Shown one piece after another: positions 5,451 through 6,483 of a DNA stretch of 6,483 bases (position 1 is its first letter; the number at the start of each line of letters is the position of its first letter). The position numbers were made by a program, and so were the translations under genes. The stretch is from Bacteroidales bacterium (GTDB lineage: Bacteria; Bacteroidota; Bacteroidia; Bacteroidales; NBLH01): NCBI GenBank assembly GCA_026988445.1, contig JALSLF010000595.1, positions 1 through 6,483 on the forward strand, read 5' to 3'. The notes beneath the pieces were generated by a model that saw only the letters and a list, made by a program, of their open reading frames with translations, had not been told where the DNA came from and did not search any database.

Positions 5451-6455
5451 ATGCAGGAAAATAAAATTGAGAATGCCATAATAATTCGTAGCAAAACGCG
5501 ATTAGAACAGCTTACAGAGCGATTTAATACAGTTGCTCAGGCAGAATTTTATGTAAAACAACAAAAAAAGAGTTTTCGTTTTAAAAAAGCCCAAAAAGAA
5601 AGTGTTGTTCAAAATTTGGTTGAAGATAGTTTTGATGAAGCATTTTCTCCGTATCAAACTGAACATGACAAATTTTACCATGCATTGGAAAGGGTAAAAA
5701 AGGAAATAAGTAAACTATTGAAATTTAAAATTGTTGAGCAGCAGCATTTGCCCAATTATATTTTTTCTAAAAAAGATTTGGTAATTGTATTGGGGCAAGA
5801 TGGCTTAGTAGCAAATACTGCTAAATATGTTCATGACATTCCAATTATTGCTATAAATCCCGACAGGGAGCGTTATGATGGCATTTTACTGCCTTTTACC
5901 GTAAATAATTTTGCGCCTACGATACAAAAGGTGCTTTCAGGTGCTTATAATTATCAATTGGTAACAATGGCTGTTGCCGAAATGAACGACGGACAGCGCT
6001 TATTAGCTTTTAACGATTTTTTTATTGGTCCATCGAATCATACATCGGCAAGGTACAATATTAGCTTTAGAAACCGGAACGAAGACCAATCTTCTAGCGG
6101 TATAATTGTTTCAACCGGTGCCGGCTCTACAGGTTGGTTAAGTTCATTATTTAATATGGCAAATAGTATCCATAAAACCTTTCACGGGCAGCAAGAATTT
6201 CCTTATGAAGCTTTTTCACGTGAAGAAAAAAAGTTGGTTTTTGTGGTGCGTGAGCCTTTTTTAAGTAAAAGCTCTCAGATTGGTTTAACTAGTGGTGTAC
6301 TTTTTCAAGCAGAAGAATTAATTATTGAATCACAAATGCCTCAAAACGGTATTATTTTCAGTGATGGGATTTTATCCGATTATATGAGTTTTAATTCCGG
6401 CAACATTGTAAGCATTCGTATTGCTGATGAAACTGCAAAATTGGTAATGCCTTAA
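5451..6455 (+). CDS. Divergent NAD-kinase-like protein (NADK/diacylglycerol-kinase fold)
   Basis: The protein resembles ATP-NAD kinases, which make NADP, but with altered signature motifs. LVIVLGQDGLVANTAKY (110-126) corresponds to the GGDGT nucleotide-binding loop, with GQDG in place of GGDG. AINPDRERYDGILLPF (134-149) takes the place of the NxGxLGFL segment. LLAFNDFFIG (184-193) matches the conserved Asn-Glu strand, with Asp for Glu. SGIIVSTGAGSTGWLSSLF (216-234) parallels TPTGSTAYxLSAGG. NGIIFSDGILSD (299-310) matches the late DG strand. Residues 1-100 form an extra, charged, mostly helical N-terminal region (RLEQLTERFNTVAQAEFYV, EHDKFYHALERVKKEI) not found in standard NAD kinases. At 334 residues it is longer than typical bacterial NadK (about 290). 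It is complete: ATG at 5451, TAA at 6453-6455, no signal peptide or membrane segment. It starts 18 bp after the SPFH gene and is probably co-transcribed with it. A sugar, nucleotide or lipid substrate is possible; genuine NAD kinase activity is doubtful. The superfamily is fairly certain, the reaction unknown. Confidence 0.8.
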   Translation: MQENKIENAIIIRSKTRLEQLTERFNTVAQAEFYVKQQKKSFRFKKAQKESVVQNLVEDSFDEAFSPYQTEHDKFYHALERVKKEISKLLKFKIVEQQHLPNYIFSKKDLVIVLGQDGLVANTAKYVHDIPIIAINPDRERYDGILLPFTVNNFAPTIQKVLSGAYNYQLVTMAVAEMNDGQRLLAFNDFFIGPSNHTSARYNISFRNRNEDQSSSGIIVSTGAGSTGWLSSLFNMANSIHKTFHGQQEFPYEAFSREEKKLVFVVREPFLSKSSQIGLTSGVLFQAEELIIESQMPQNGIIFSDGILSDYMSFNSGNIVSIRIADETAKLVMP

Positions 6456-6483
6456 TATTTTTTTTTAAAAAAAGAATATACTT

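Noticed and set aside
6456..6483. T-run followed by A-run after the kinase-like gene, as a possible terminator
   Set aside because: The T9/A7 stretch could fold back but has no GC in the stem and no following T-tract within the window, so it cannot be told from AT-rich background.
1..6483. CRISPR array, tRNA/rRNA gene, insertion sequence or phage feature
   Set aside because: No direct-repeat array, cloverleaf, transposase-like coding or terminal inverted repeats were seen on either strand.

Overview
The window looks chromosomal and comes from an AT-rich member of the Bacteroidota. The evidence is the gene content (accD, a long class IIA fructose-bisphosphate aldolase, Bacteroidota-style outer-membrane and SPFH proteins), the lack of clear Shine-Dalgarno sequences, and several matches to the Bacteroidota promoter pattern (TAnnTTTG at -7, TTTG near -33). 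The genus cannot be read from the sequence.

Layout. Positions 1-677 (minus) hold the first 225 codons of accD, cut by the window edge. Positions 678-945 are intergenic and hold a strong hairpin terminator for the aldolase, a possible accD promoter overlapping it, and a perfect 6-bp inverted repeat. Positions 946-2016 (minus) are the complete class II aldolase gene. The 345-bp gap at 2017-2361 holds a possible aldolase -7 box, a good plus-strand Bacteroidota promoter, a short signal-peptide ORF that looks like a frameshifted lipoprotein, and an 18-bp perfect palindrome. Positions 2362-4337 (minus) are a two-gene operon: a PagL-like outer-membrane lipid A deacylase followed 14 bp later by an LpxL/HtrB-type acyltransferase. 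Diverging from it on the plus strand are an SPFH/band-7 gene (4411-5432), broken into several frames as read here, and 18 bp later a divergent NAD-kinase-like gene (5451-6455). The last 28 bp are a T-run followed by an A-run with no gene.

Functional themes. accD (first step of fatty-acid synthesis) and fbaA (glycolysis/gluconeogenesis) are housekeeping genes that appear to be transcribed separately. The PagL-like/acyltransferase pair suggests lipid A acyl-chain remodelling, one gene removing and the other adding acyl chains. The SPFH/NAD-kinase-like pair is the least understood part: a membrane-scaffold protein coupled to a kinase-fold protein whose ATP- and NAD-binding motifs are altered.

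Main caution. Three of the inferred lesions (one in the small lipoprotein ORF, two in the SPFH gene) are single-base changes in A or T homopolymers. They may be sequencing errors rather than real gene decay. A further lesion of about 7 bp in the SPFH gene fits that explanation less well.
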